This document shows, piece after piece, positions 1 to 10,191 of a stretch of 64,000 nucleotides of DNA; within the stretch, counting starts at the first letter, position 1; the number at the start of each line of letters is the position of its first letter. The DNA is from Verrucomicrobiales bacterium (GTDB lineage: Bacteria; Verrucomicrobiota; Verrucomicrobiia; Limisphaerales; J093): contig JABTUJ010000007.1 of NCBI GenBank assembly GCA_015075445.1, positions 140,453 through 204,452 of the forward strand, in the 5' to 3' direction. Under the pieces are notes generated by a model. The model saw nothing but the letters and a program-made list of their open reading frames with translations. It made no database searches and was not told the DNA's origin. The position numbers and the translations under genes are program-made.

Positions 1-303
1 CACCCAGTTGCGCCACGGCGGCCGCGGCCGCGGCGGCCCGTCGGGCTTCGCTGTTCAGGCGGTCTTGCTCCAAGAGGGCCGGCCGCTGGCAGTACGCGGC
101 AAGCCATTCGCAGTCCCTGTCGTGACCCCCATGGAGTTCCTGAGAATGGCGCGCTCGCCGTGACCGTGACGGCCGCGCGATTCCCGCAGGCTGGGCGGAG
201 TGCGGTGGGTTCTGTTTCGCTGGCACGTCCATCGGGATGGGCTTTTCGATTGACGGGCACGGTCGGTACCGCCACAAGTGTCCTCCAGATACCCAGCCCG
301 ACT
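1..303. other. Left edge without an assignable gene
   Basis: No protein family is recognisable in the first 303 bases. A minus-strand frame is open from about position 150 to the window edge and encodes an Ala/Arg-rich stretch, which could be part of a gene running out of the window but could equally be a GC-rich chance frame. Confidence 0.3.
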
Positions 304-1470
304 ATGGACCGCTCATGCATCGTCACACGCCTTCTAACAATGCTTCTCGCCGCGCTGGCAGGTTCCAATGCAGCTCATGCTTCAGCGGGGACCGAAGAGT
401 ATCCGGACCAGTACTTCGAACGTGATGGAATCCGCCTTCGTTATGTTGTCGCGGGCCGGCATTCGGGTGAGTGGATTGTCTTTCTCCATGGGTTGTGGGG
501 GAGCGTCGAAACCGATTGGACCCACCCCATTGAGGGGGACCACAAGATCTTCAGCACACTGGCGAGGAACTTCAGAGTGGTCGCCATGGACTGCCGTGGA
601 CACGGCAAATCGAGCAAGCCCCATTGCGAAGGGAGGTATGGAAAGGAGATGGTGCTTGATGTGATTGGACTCATGGACCACCTGGAGATCAACCGTGCGC
701 ACTTGGTTGGTTTCTCCATGGGATCAGTAATAGGCGGGGCTGTCGTGGTGAAGTATCCAGACCGCGTGGTCAGTGCGGTATTCCTCGTGGGGGCGCCGAT
801 GACACCCGATTCCGACACCCTTGCCGGACGCCGTCGTCAATTCGTTGAGGACGTAGATGCGAGAGGTCTTCACGCTCTTCCTGACATCTGGCGTGCTGGC
901 CAGGATCCCTGGGCATTGGTCGCTGTTAGTCGAAGGACCTCCGAGTTCTTCGTGACAGTTGAGGATTTGCGCAAGAACGAAGTTCCTCTCCTTGCGATCA
1001 CTGGCACCGAGGATTTCGCCAGACCGACGATTCAGTTCCTGCAGAGAAGGATGCCGCACTTGGAAGTAATGGTCCTCAACGGTGCGACGCACGAGACGGT
1101 AGCCACACAGACGGGCGTGGTGGCTCGGATCGACAGAGAGGATGGATCTGGTTGTGTGCTCTGGTTTGTCGGCAGCAGCACGCGAACCCGGCGGGCTTTA
1201 GCGGATGCCTTTCTTCTCCACCGTCCAGCCAGCCATTCGGGCCACGCCGCTGGGGTCGCCCTCGAACATGGCGGCGGCCCGAGGGTTGCCCTGGAGCTGC
1301 CACTGGAACCACGCGGTGGCGACCTTCGCACAATCCCTGCCATGGGGCTGGGAATAGGTGCTGCCGTGGCCGACGTTCAGGTTCGCGGCGAAGGCCGGCA
1401 CATGGTTGATCCGGCGGAAATCGTCCATGCCGTTCTTGTAGGCGATGTTCCTCTCGCCCCGAGGATGTAG
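304..1470 (+). CDS. Alpha/beta hydrolase with a replaced C-terminus
   Basis: A probable secreted alpha/beta-hydrolase-fold enzyme of unknown substrate. I prefer the ATG at 304 over the upstream in-frame start at 160, because it gives a signal peptide (hydrophobic residues about 8-20, cleavage near AHA-S). The fold is visible: oxyanion-region HG at 62-63, nucleophile elbow GFSMG with Ser138, acid Asp237 in GTEDF, and His263 in GATHE. The triad is complete. After about residue 270 the sequence stops looking like a hydrolase and reads through DNA that is antisense to a decayed hydrolase fragment (1198-1600). The native last ~20 residues therefore appear lost, and the last ~120 codons are probably spurious. 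Whether the product folds is unknown. Confidence 0.6.
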   Translation: MDRSCIVTRLLTMLLAALAGSNAAHASAGTEEYPDQYFERDGIRLRYVVAGRHSGEWIVFLHGLWGSVETDWTHPIEGDHKIFSTLARNFRVVAMDCRGHGKSSKPHCEGRYGKEMVLDVIGLMDHLEINRAHLVGFSMGSVIGGAVVVKYPDRVVSAVFLVGAPMTPDSDTLAGRRRQFVEDVDARGLHALPDIWRAGQDPWALVAVSRRTSEFFVTVEDLRKNEVPLLAITGTEDFARPTIQFLQRRMPHLEVMVLNGATHETVATQTGVVARIDREDGSGCVLWFVGSSTRTRRALADAFLLHRPASHSGHAAGVALEHGGGPRVALELPLEPRGGDLRTIPAMGLGIGAAVADVQVRGEGRHMVDPAEIVHAVLVGDVPLAPRM

Positions 1471-1600
1471 ATCACCGGCGTGTGCCGGTTCTCCAACTGC
1501 GCCTTCACCAGCCTGGGCCTCCCCCCCATGCCGCTGCCGGGGTTGCCCAAGATCCCGCTGATCGTGAGCGCCGCCTCGCTCTCGCTGGGGGGGTGCGGAC
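1198..1600 (-). pseudogene. 3' fragment of a second hydrolase, frameshifted
   Basis: The minus strand encodes the C-terminal part of a polyester/dienelactone-type alpha/beta hydrolase: an ISGILGNPGSG segment, HTPVIYILG, NGMDDFRRI, NVGHGSTYSQPHG, and the terminal GWTVEKKGIR before the stop at 1198. The reading frame shifts once near 1460, where one missing G in the run GGGG breaks ILGG-ERNIAYKN. The N-terminal half and start codon are absent. It overlaps the tail of the preceding plus-strand hydrolase frame, so the two are degraded neighbours facing each other. Family assignment is from motif memory only. Confidence 0.55.
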
Positions 1601-1685
1601 GCGGCCACCAACCATAACTTGAGGGGTTTGCGCTTCCCCCAACTTCCGTGTGTGAAGAGCGGCCTGGAACAAGGCACGAAGGCGC

Positions 1686-2020
1686 TTGGCAGCCTGCTCA
1701 ATGCCGCGCCAGGCCCATGTTATGGCCGCGCTCGCCCAAGTCGAGCTGGGGTGCCGTGTTACCTCGTCGCCGGTGGACGTCCGCCGGCAGGCGGGCGAGA
1801 ACCTGCGCTGGTTCCTCACCGATCCCGACGCGAGGGTGCTGCGCCGCCAGATTGAGCCCGCACTCGCCGTCGGCGCGTTCCAGCGCGCGCTGTCGCTCCT
1901 TGACCAGGCGCTGGCTGCCCTCCCAACCTCGGCTGGGCGAGCGCGGCCTGGGCCCAGGGGTTGCGGGAACTCCGGGAGCGGGCTGAACCGTACGATCAGT
2001 CCAACCGCCGCGCCCGGTAG
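1686..2020 (+). pseudogene. Remnant of an unrecognised helical protein
   Basis: The plus frame from 1686 has a plausible helical composition (RRQAGENLRWFLTDPDARV, then GAFQRALSLLDQALAAL). It loses sense near 1915-1935 and continues in another frame as WAQGLRELRERAEPYDQSN, ending with a stop at 2018-2020. This pattern fits the decayed 3' end of a gene with one frameshift. I do not recognise the family. It overlaps the 3' end of the large minus-strand gene. Confidence 0.3.
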
Positions 2021-5000
2021 AAGCGGGCGCCCGGGCTGGCCGGCGGAGGATCGCAGACCCGCGTGACGGGACGCGGATCATGGAACTCGTGCAGCGGTGA
2101 CCAAAATCGCAGGTCACTCGAGACCTCGACGGCGAACGCTGTGACCCTGTCCGCAAGTACCCAGAAACATGAACGGTCGGTGGCCTCGCGCGTGGCGGGG
2201 ACGAGCCGCAGCGGCGGCACCGCTGGTGGGGTGGCGAGATAGAGGCGCAAGATGTTGTTGCCAGGATCAAAGTCCCAGGGGGAGTCGTCGGTCCTCACCT
2301 CCACGACCAAGTCCACGGTTGCGGCCGGCGCGGGAGAACGGACCACGAGTGTCATCACTTCCGTCTCGCCTGGCCTGAGCACGCCGAGGGCGGTGAACGC
2401 CAGAGGCGCACCCGTGCCGTCAACCTCGCTGGCGTGAACCCGGCAAGGCAACGAAGGTAGCGCACCCTCGTTGGCCACAAGGATCTGGACCGTCCACTCG
2501 TTGGAGGCCGACAGGAACCATGACGGCGAGTGCACTCTCAAGTCGGGAAAGAGCAAGGGGAGCGCGATAAGGTTGTTGGTGCGGTTGACGTCCGCGAGGA
2601 GCTGCTCGGGGTCGAGAATCGCCTGGAGCTGGATAGGCCCGTCTGTGGTGGGCACCTCGAACGTCCCCCTCACCAACACCGTCGTCCCCGAACGCAGCCG
2701 GTCCGGCAGCACAAGGCGGACGGGCTCCAGCCCGGCCGATGCCGGCTGAGCTTCGAGCACGACCACAACATCGGAAAGCGCGCGGTCTCCGTGGTTCACG
2801 GCCTCCGCTACGAATTCGGCCCGCGTGCCCGGCCGTGGATTCGGGGGCCAGACCGAGAGTGAGCCCTCCACCCACCCAAGGTCAGTCCGGTCTTCGTGCA
2901 CATGTTGATAGAGATCCGTGCGGGCCAGCCAGGCCCCCGCCTCGGCAGCCTGTCCTGGTTCGGGCGGTTCCCGCCGGCTATAAAGGAGCAGCACAGCATC
3001 GGGACCCAACCCGCCACCGACCAGGCCGCTCTCGCTGGCCTCGTCGGTGCTCAGCGCCTTCGGTTCACTCCACGTGTCGGACTGCTTATCGTGGCGTAGC
3101 ACCCAGACGTCCGATCCGGTGTCGCGTCCGGGCCCCACCCACGCCAGCCCGTAGATGGCGCCGTGATGGGCCAGCAACCGGAAGTTGGCTGCCCCCGCAG
3201 AGTAACCCGGGCGGCCGGCGATCTCCCGCCGCGTGAGATCCAGGTTGCGTGCCAGCGAGAACTCATCCTGGCGCAGCCAGGCGAGCACGAGTTCTCCCTC
3301 CGAGCTAATCACCACCTGCGGGTTGTCATCCGGCACCTCGTCCTGCGTCAGACGCCGGACTGGCTCCCACGTTTCGCCCACGCCGCGCAAGTAGAACAGC
3401 TCGTGGTCGTGGATCGTCTCGGTCCGCCCGTCCGTGTCCACCGAGAACACGACGTGGACCTCTGCGCCCGAACTCTCGGTGGCAAAGCGGAGGACCGGCC
3501 GGGTGAACTCCGCAACCGCGCGAGGAGTAGACCACCCGCCAGCCCCCCACCGCGACACCATGATCAGGTCGGGCTGTTCGGTCGTCGCGACCAACCGGTT
3601 CCCTGGGTTTGCCACCCACAGGATCACGGCGTTCGTGGGGCTGTCGCCCGCCAGCCTCGGGCTGCGGTCCAGATGCCCGTTGTGCGTGAGCGCCACCTTG
3701 GGAGACCACGCCTGGATGGCGGGATCCAGCCACGCAGCGGAAACCTCCAGGCTCGGCCAGGTCGTGTCAAACGTCGCCTCGGCTGGCACCGGCGCTCGGG
3801 TCTCCTCCCAAACGGCCAGCACCTGCCCATCCTCGAACAACCGCACGCGCGGGTGAAAATCGGGCGTCCCGTCGCCGGCGATCGTGGTGGGGTTCGACCA
3901 CGTGCCGGCCGCGTAGAGCGCGCACTGCACGACGGTCCGGTTCTGCGCGGGACGCGCGGGATCGTCGTGCAACCAGACCAAGGCTGCCCGGTTACTCTGA
4001 CACGAGAGGTCCATCTCGGGGAACGGGAACGTGTTCAAAACCAACGGGCGGGGTTCCGTCGGCGAACCCAGGACCAGTCCCGGGTTGGCCCGAGCTACGT
4101 TCCGTCTCGCAGCCCCCCCGAGGAAGCACGCTGGGTCGGCGGCGTCCAGATAGGTCCGCGGCAAGGGGCGGCTGATCAGGGGCAACTCGGGAGGCCGGCG
4201 CCAGGCCAGTCCCGGGCTCGGCTGGGTCCACTCCCAAACCGCCAGCGGCTGCTCCCACGTCCAGAGGAACGCGTGGATCAGCAGTCCCCAAGCCACACTG
4301 CCGGTGCTCTGGTAGAAATACGGTCGCTCGGGCCAGCGGAAGTCACAGGTCATGCTGCCTTTCCCCCAAACCTCCCCCGCAAAGAGATCATCAATCCCCA
4401 CACCCCCGGCGACGCGGCCTTCCACACCGAGTGTACCGACCACTGACGTCTGGAACGATTCCACGTGGGTCACGCGCCCGCCGGCCGTCCCCGAAACGGT
4501 CAACGCTCCCTCGACGTACCAGGGCAGGGGGAAAGTGCCCACCAGGGTGATGAAGTTGCAGTGAAAACGGCTGGAAAGCTCTCCCCCGAGCCCGACCTCG
4601 AATGCCTGGTTTTGCCACGCACCACTCGGCTGGCTCCACTGCAACTCCCCTTTCACGTAGGGAAACCAGTCGAACGCCGCCTCCTCGATCTCGCAGGGCA
4701 GGCGCACGAGGCCCTTGGGCAGGCGGTGGGGGTTGACCCGGCCCAGCCGGATCAATTGCTTGAGCTTGTCCACCAACTGGCGCACCGGTGGCCGGCGGTT
4801 CCACAACCGCTCCAGCTCCGCATTCGTGTCCTCGTCGTCCGGGAGGTCGTTCCAAGCCAGGGTGAGCTGCGCCGCGCCGGTGCTGTCCACCGTGCAGTCG
4901 AGTGAGGGTAGGAAAGCCAGGGTGAAGCCCAAACCCTCGAACATCGGCGTGCCTTCGGGCACCAGCCCGCTGTCGCTCATCACGTCGAAGAACGACACGT

Positions 5001-6444
5001 TGAGTTGACCCGCGTTCTGGTACTGGTAGCGACCGTTCTTCGGGACCACCACAAACCGGCTCCCCCCCCATTGCTGCAGCGGGGGAGGCGCCACCACGAG
5101 ATCGGCGGTCCGTGACCAAGAGACGTACCCGTCCGCGGCCTCGGCGTATACCTCCAGGCTACCACCGACGGGAATCACATCCCCCACATCAAGAACCGTC
5201 CGCACCGGGCGGACGGCCGGTGTGCTCCAGGCACGGCGCCCCGCGAGATAGTGAATCAGGCTAGGTTCGCGCCCCCCCCAGTCCACCTGCACCTCGAATT
5301 CCACGTTCAGTGGCACGTTCCCAAGGAAATGCAGCAAGCCGGGATACTGCACAGCCCGGATGCCCACGACGCTGACCCCGCCGAGGCGCTCCAACACGAT
5401 GGTACGTGGATGCGACGCGGCTTCCGGCAAGCTCACCTCGCTCGAGGCGGCGAAGAATCCGGCCTTGCGCGCGGTCAGCGTATAATGCCCCGCCGGAACG
5501 CCCCGGAACTCGAAGCGGCCGAGCTCGTCCGTGATCGTGTGGACCAAGCCCATCATCACACTCGCACCGGCCAAGGGCATGCCGGTATCCCGCTGCACGA
5601 CCACGCCGCGCAGCGAGATCGCCCGCTGCAGCCGAAACGTGCGCTCGAGCATCGCGAACGGCGGCACGTCGAGCACCTCCCGGTGGTCCTCGAAGTCTGG
5701 CTTGCGCAGAACCAGCAGATAGGCCCCGGACGGGATACCGGAGTAATGGAAAACCCCTGAGGCGTTCGCGGTCTGGACCACACTGCCCAGCGTGGCGGCC
5801 ACGCCAGGAACCGGCTTGTCCGCTTCATCCAACACCGTGCCCTGCAGGCAACTGGGCGCCGCGTGTTGACCCGTCACCAAATGCCGGGCCGGAAAATCGT
5901 AATGCTCGTATTCCGCCGGATACGAAAAGGGCGACTGCAACGCAATCCAAACGCGCAGCACCCCCCGATCGGCCACATACTCGAAAGCGTAGGCCACATC
6001 GCGGTCGGGTTCGATCCAGAACGAGTCTCCGGTGATGAAGTACAGATACTCGCCCCGGTCGGGGGAGAAGCTCGAGCGGATCTGGCTGGACGCTCCGAAG
6101 GTCACCTCGTCACTGATGTCGAAATGATAGGTCTGGCGTACGTGATCCGTGGCCGTCCCCCAGAAACGAATCCGACCGCTCAAACTGCCGCGTGCGGAGC
6201 GGAAGAGTCCATCCTGGCAAGTCGGCGCCTCCGGACTGAATCGCAGTCCGCATTCCAGGTTCATCTCGATCGTGTGTTGGGCTCCAGACTGAAACGTCAA
6301 GGTAGCGCCGTCAGTGCCTTTCGCCTCGACGGCAAAAATTAAAGACCCCGACGCTCCGCGGCTTCCCGGCGCGGCGCAGCAGCACAGGATCGCCAGGAAA
6401 AGCGGGTGGAGGAGATGGCGGGACCCCCTGTGCGGCGTCGGCAT
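1996..6444 (-). CDS. Large secreted protein with carboxypeptidase-regulatory-like and CARDB-like domains
   Basis: A 1482-residue secreted protein of unknown function. I chose the ATG at 6444 because it gives a clear signal peptide (hydrophobic LLHPLFLAILCCCAA near residues 10-25) with a GAGG ribosome-binding site about 8 bases upstream; an alternative ATG at 6540 would add 32 residues. Two carboxypeptidase-regulatory-like beta-sandwich repeats lie at about 198-350 (GTVLDEADKPVPGV and GVVVQRDTGMPLAGA, each followed by a G-x-F turn). The middle has sialidase/propeller-like segments (VRLFEDGQVLAVWEE). CARDB-like Ig repeats follow at about 1190 and 1300, and a terminal domain ending SSDLRFWSPL...FYRARR is typical of exported verrucomicrobial proteins. 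No catalytic motif is evident; adhesion or glycan binding at the surface is inference. Confidence 0.75.
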   Translation of the reverse strand: MPTPHRGSRHLLHPLFLAILCCCAAPGSRGASGSLIFAVEAKGTDGATLTFQSGAQHTIEMNLECGLRFSPEAPTCQDGLFRSARGSLSGRIRFWGTATDHVRQTYHFDISDEVTFGASSQIRSSFSPDRGEYLYFITGDSFWIEPDRDVAYAFEYVADRGVLRVWIALQSPFSYPAEYEHYDFPARHLVTGQHAAPSCLQGTVLDEADKPVPGVAATLGSVVQTANASGVFHYSGIPSGAYLLVLRKPDFEDHREVLDVPPFAMLERTFRLQRAISLRGVVVQRDTGMPLAGASVMMGLVHTITDELGRFEFRGVPAGHYTLTARKAGFFAASSEVSLPEAASHPRTIVLERLGGVSVVGIRAVQYPGLLHFLGNVPLNVEFEVQVDWGGREPSLIHYLAGRRAWSTPAVRPVRTVLDVGDVIPVGGSLEVYAEAADGYVSWSRTADLVVAPPPLQQWGGSRFVVVPKNGRYQYQNAGQLNVSFFDVMSDSGLVPEGTPMFEGLGFTLAFLPSLDCTVDSTGAAQLTLAWNDLPDDEDTNAELERLWNRRPPVRQLVDKLKQLIRLGRVNPHRLPKGLVRLPCEIEEAAFDWFPYVKGELQWSQPSGAWQNQAFEVGLGGELSSRFHCNFITLVGTFPLPWYVEGALTVSGTAGGRVTHVESFQTSVVGTLGVEGRVAGGVGIDDLFAGEVWGKGSMTCDFRWPERPYFYQSTGSVAWGLLIHAFLWTWEQPLAVWEWTQPSPGLAWRRPPELPLISRPLPRTYLDAADPACFLGGAARRNVARANPGLVLGSPTEPRPLVLNTFPFPEMDLSCQSNRAALVWLHDDPARPAQNRTVVQCALYAAGTWSNPTTIAGDGTPDFHPRVRLFEDGQVLAVWEETRAPVPAEATFDTTWPSLEVSAAWLDPAIQAWSPKVALTHNGHLDRSPRLAGDSPTNAVILWVANPGNRLVATTEQPDLIMVSRWGAGGWSTPRAVAEFTRPVLRFATESSGAEVHVVFSVDTDGRTETIHDHELFYLRGVGETWEPVRRLTQDEVPDDNPQVVISSEGELVLAWLRQDEFSLARNLDLTRREIAGRPGYSAGAANFRLLAHHGAIYGLAWVGPGRDTGSDVWVLRHDKQSDTWSEPKALSTDEASESGLVGGGLGPDAVLLLYSRREPPEPGQAAEAGAWLARTDLYQHVHEDRTDLGWVEGSLSVWPPNPRPGTRAEFVAEAVNHGDRALSDVVVVLEAQPASAGLEPVRLVLPDRLRSGTTVLVRGTFEVPTTDGPIQLQAILDPEQLLADVNRTNNLIALPLLFPDLRVHSPSWFLSASNEWTVQILVANEGALPSLPCRVHASEVDGTGAPLAFTALGVLRPGETEVMTLVVRSPAPAATVDLVVEVRTDDSPWDFDPGNNILRLYLATPPAVPPLRLVPATREATDRSCFWVLADRVTAFAVEVSSDLRFWSPLHEFHDPRPVTRVCDPPPASPGARFYRARRLD

Positions 6445-6714
6445 CGGAACGGCCTCGGCATCGGTTCCGGCCAGGCCCCGACCCCGACCACCGCAGCCCG
6501 GTTGCCTGTTGATCAGCCCACAAACGCGCGCAAAGCTCATAAGCCCTTCACAATCCCGGTTCCGGGTCAATGATTGCACCTGGTCTGGGGGAGCTGGCAA
6601 GCGGCATAACGCTCCGGCCTCAGCTCGGACCAAAGACTGCCGGTGCCGAGCAGGCACCCACCGAAGCGCCCTTGCGGTATCGCAGCCTCCGCCTGACGGC
6701 AAAAGCGACGAGGC

Positions 6715-7198
6715 TCATGGCTGTCGCGCCAACGCCGTGCTCCGGTTCTGCACGGACCCTACGTCGATCAAGAATGCCGTCTCGAGTCCGTCTCGGACGC
6801 CCGTGCCGGTAACGTAGCGGCCGTCAAGGCTGGTCGCTGCTGCCCAAGTAGAGGTGCTCCAACCGTCATCGGCCGGATCGACCCTTGAGCGGGCAGCAGG
6901 TCGTACAGCGATTGCATGCCCGTGTTCCCGCGCCACACGAAGGCCGTCACGCCGAACGCGCTCTCGCCGGTGCCCACCACCATGCCATCGCAACCTGGCC
7001 GTTGATCCCGTAGCTCCAACCGACGACGGTACTTCCGTCGGCAGAGACACCATAACCATGACTCTGAGTATCACGCCCATCAGCCACAAGGTAACCCAGT
7101 GAGGTAATGGCGGCTCTTTCCGGCGTGTCCGCCGATTGGCCAACCTGGCAGGCGAGCATTGCCGTCATCATAAAGGGCTTAATGTGACTTGTACTCAA
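6715..7198 (-). pseudogene. Decayed HAF-repeat extracellular protein
   Basis: The minus strand carries an N-terminal piece with a short leader and HAF-type repeats (SLGYLVADG, SHGYGVSADGSTVVGWSY). It continues only by switching frame twice: VVGTGESAFGVTAFVWR, MQSLYDLLP, then DDGWSTSTWAAATSLDGRYV and TGVRDGLETAFLID. Intact members of this family are several hundred residues long with many such repeats, and often have PEP-CTERM tails. Here only about 160 codons remain, with at least two frameshifts and no anchor, so it is read as a pseudogene. The bases between 6445 and 6714 hold no gene I can support. Confidence 0.6.
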
Positions 7199-7518
7199 GA
7201 ATCAGCGTTGGCAAAACGGCGGTGCGGAGTACATTGGGAGCAATTCCAAAGCAACCGCCGTTCTTAAAAGCGAGAGCCACCACGAGATTGGCCCGGCAGA
7301 TTTCGAGTTGGCGCTGGCGTTCGGGCGCGGGCCTCTCTGGCTCCGCAAGATGCCCGAAGCGCGAGGGAGGACGGGTTCACCCCCGCCACGGCAGGCGTTT
7401 CTGTCTGCCGAGTGCCGGCCGACGTCCGACGCGCAGCTCCCTCCGCGCTTCGGTCCTTCGACAATCCTTCCCCAGGTCCACAGCAGTCCCGTGGCGCCCC
7501 ACCACCCACCCTCAAGCC
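7199..7518. other. About 320 bases without a supportable gene
   Basis: Open frames exist on both strands, but none has recognisable motifs or a protein-like composition. The stretch lies between two pseudogenes and is probably more degraded DNA. Confidence 0.3.
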
Positions 7519-8088
7519 ATGAAGACTCCCAGCCTGAACTCGACCCGCGCACCGCGCTCGCGCTGCGCCAACACCACCGCGCCGTGCCCCGACTCCCTCT
7601 TGACTGGCAATTCGAGCGCCGGGAGCGGAGGCAGCGTCTCTGGCGGGACGCTCTACAACTGCATCCTGAACGACAATCGTGCCCTGAGGATGCACTTTTT
7701 CATCGCGATCATCCCCGGGGAGGGCGGCGGGGCCTCCGGCAGCGTACTGTACAATTGCGTGCTGAGCGGCAATGAAGCTGACCATAACGGCGGGGGAGCC
7801 CGCAACAGTACCCTCTACAACTACGTACTGACCGGCAATTCGGCTTCCGGGGTGTTTGCGTTGTTGCCGCTAAGGTTCGCACCGGACGCGCGGCTGGGTC
7901 CGGACGGTTTCCGCTTCAGGGTCTTGGGCGAGCCGGGCCGGACGGTGCGCGTCGAGCGGAGCCGGGATTTGCGGTTGTGGGAGGCCCTGACGACGGTGCC
8001 GGCACTTCCTGTGTCCGGGCAAGCCCTGCTGGATGCTGGAGCCGTCGGCGAGCGGCTGTTGTTCTACCGGGCGGTGAGGGAGCCGTGA
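7519..8088 (+). pseudogene. Remnant of a secreted parallel beta-helix protein
   Basis: The frame encodes short right-handed beta-helix rungs with the repeating pattern LYNC-x-L-x-x-N (TLYNCILNDN, VLYNCVLSGN, TLYNYVLTGN), then jumps straight into the C-terminal tail (RVERSRDLRLWEALTTVP ... LLFYRAVREP) seen in exported verrucomicrobial proteins. A normal family member would have a signal peptide and ten or more rungs; here only about three remain and the N-terminus is not a leader. An internal deletion has probably fused start and end. The frame stays open to the stop at 8088, so a truncated product is possible. Confidence 0.5.
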
Positions 8089-8109
8089 GCAAGAAGATCG
8101 GAGAATGAT

Positions 8110-9912
8110 ATGGAACATTCAACACGGAGCACGATTGCTGGTTGGCGCGGCTTTGGGGTCGCCCTGCTGGCAGTTTCGGTCATCGGCGGATCAACGCTGC
8201 GGGGCCGATCGGCGGATCTCACGTACGGCACGCCGGCATCGGCAGGCTTGGCGCCCAACCATCTCGCCTGGGTGGACGCGCAGGTCATGAAGTACGTCCA
8301 GAGCAACAAGATCTCCGGCGGAGTCGTCCTGATCGCGCGTCGGGGGCAAATCGCCTACCTCAAGGCGTATGGACTTCGCGATCTCGAAGCCGGCTGGCCC
8401 ATGGAAACCAACACCCTGTTCCGCATCGCGTCCATGAGCAAGCTGGTGACCAGCGTCGGCATGATGCTGCTGATCGAGGCGGGCGCCGCCCACCTGGACG
8501 ATCCGGTGTCGAAGTTCATTCCCGAGTTCGCTTCCCCGAGCGTCATCATGCAGGGTGACCGCAACCGCCGAACCCGTCCGGCGACTCGGGAGATCACCAT
8601 CCGGCACCTCCTAACCCACACCTCCGGCATCACCTATCGCATGAACGAGCGGTTCCCCTTGTCCACGATGTACACCGAGGCCGGCGTGTGTGACGGACTC
8701 CTGCCCTGGGAAGGCACCATCGGCGAGATGGTGCGGGTACTGGCGCGCCAGCCGCTCTGGTTCAACCCCGGCACCGCGTGGGAGTACGGCCTCTCGACGG
8801 ACGTTCTGGGTTACTTGATCGAAGTGGTGTCCGGAATGCCCTTGGATCGCTACCTCCGCGAGCGGCTTTTCGAACCGCTGGGCATGAACGACACGCGCTT
8901 TCATGTGCCCGATGATCAGCGCGGGCGGCTCGCCGCCGTGTATGCCCCAGCGGCAGGCGGTGGCCTGAACCGCATCCCGGACGATCCGCCCGTCGTATCC
9001 GGCAACCTCGAGTACTCGCCGAGCCACGCGTATGCGCACCCGGGCACCTACTTTTCCGGCGGCGGAGGTCTGGTGAGCACGGCCGTGGATTACGCCCGGT
9101 TGCTGCAGATGCTCTTGAACGGCGGTGAACTGAATGGCCATCACCTGCTCAGCGCGTCCGGCGTGCGGAGCATGACGACAAACGCGGTGGGGTCCCTCGG
9201 CGCGAACTTCGGCCTGGGGTCCGTGGGCATCTCCGAGATCTCCCAGTGGTTCGAATGGCCGGGGAGTTGGTACTGGGGCGGTTTTTGGACCACGAGCTTC
9301 CAGGTGGACCCGGTCGAGCAAGTGGTGTTGGTCTTACTCACCCAGTTGTTCCCCGGCGATCGCGTGCCCGCTTTTTGGGAGGACTTCAACCGGGCGGCGT
9401 ATGAAGCGATCAATGAACCCAGACTCTACGTGACTGGCAGGACAGGCGGTGGTTTCCTGCATTGGCGTCTGTCGTCCCTGGTGCCCAAGCCCGGCCGACA
9501 ATTGCTGCCGGGCATTCGCCTGCTGCAGAGCGCGGACTTCGAAGCCTGGCAGCCCGTCGTGTCCGCGAACCCCATGCAGTCCGACCCTCGGATGATTAGC
9601 CGGGTGATGCCGCGCCAGCCAGCGGCCGGGTTCTTCAAGTTGGAGCAAAGGCGTGACTTCTCGAGGTTCAACCTGAGCGGTGCCCGGCTGGCAAGTGCGG
9701 ACCTTCGACAGGCTCTGCTCCGGGAGGCCATGCTCGAGGGCGCCGATCTGACGGGTGCTGACCTGCGTGGTGCGGATCTGACAGGCGCAATCGTCCGAGG
9801 CGCCAAGCTCACGGAGGCGAACTTGTTGGGTGCGGTTGGCTTCGACGACAGCCAGGAAGGGATTGTGTACCGCAACACCTTGATGCCGGATGGCAGCGTG
9901 CGGGGGAACTGA
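8110..9912 (+). CDS. Serine hydrolase (class C beta-lactamase fold) with pentapeptide-repeat tail
   Basis: A 600-residue exported serine hydrolase of the beta-lactamase/esterase EstB class. The N-terminus has a membrane-spanning signal (about 12-30). The catalytic S-x-x-K is S108-MS-K111 in RIASMSK; the conserved HLLTHTSG follows at about 166-173; the second-motif tyrosine is Tyr226 in WEYGLS. The core ends near residue 440. A short beta-rich linker with the LLQSADFEAW signature follows, then about 80 residues of pentapeptide repeats (SGARLASADL, ADLTGADLRG, ADLTGAIVRG) form the C-terminus. These enzymes act on esters, D-amino-acid peptides or beta-lactams; the substrate cannot be read here. 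The pentapeptide fusion is unusual. It starts 21 bases after the beta-helix remnant and stands alone. Confidence 0.85.
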   Translation: MEHSTRSTIAGWRGFGVALLAVSVIGGSTLRGRSADLTYGTPASAGLAPNHLAWVDAQVMKYVQSNKISGGVVLIARRGQIAYLKAYGLRDLEAGWPMETNTLFRIASMSKLVTSVGMMLLIEAGAAHLDDPVSKFIPEFASPSVIMQGDRNRRTRPATREITIRHLLTHTSGITYRMNERFPLSTMYTEAGVCDGLLPWEGTIGEMVRVLARQPLWFNPGTAWEYGLSTDVLGYLIEVVSGMPLDRYLRERLFEPLGMNDTRFHVPDDQRGRLAAVYAPAAGGGLNRIPDDPPVVSGNLEYSPSHAYAHPGTYFSGGGGLVSTAVDYARLLQMLLNGGELNGHHLLSASGVRSMTTNAVGSLGANFGLGSVGISEISQWFEWPGSWYWGGFWTTSFQVDPVEQVVLVLLTQLFPGDRVPAFWEDFNRAAYEAINEPRLYVTGRTGGGFLHWRLSSLVPKPGRQLLPGIRLLQSADFEAWQPVVSANPMQSDPRMISRVMPRQPAAGFFKLEQRRDFSRFNLSGARLASADLRQALLREAMLEGADLTGADLRGADLTGAIVRGAKLTEANLLGAVGFDDSQEGIVYRNTLMPDGSVRGN

Positions 9913-10191
9913 GTGACGCCGATCCGATGAACTCCAGGCCGATGCGGTCGGCGGAAGGGCGGGAGGGGAGGTGCCAGCAGCGGAATGGACCTTGGCTGGC
10001 GTCGGTTTCATCTTTGGCCCTCTGAGGGGCTCTCCCCAAGCGCACCAAGCGCAGCCCTTTGAGCCGCTCGGCCATCCTGGCCGGGGTCTACGCCCTAGCC
10101 GGACCGCCTTTCTGAACCAGCCGCGGCCGGCCACCTTGGCACCGCGACCCGGGGGCGGCGGCGGATTCCGAGCCGCGGGCTGGGCGGGCGG

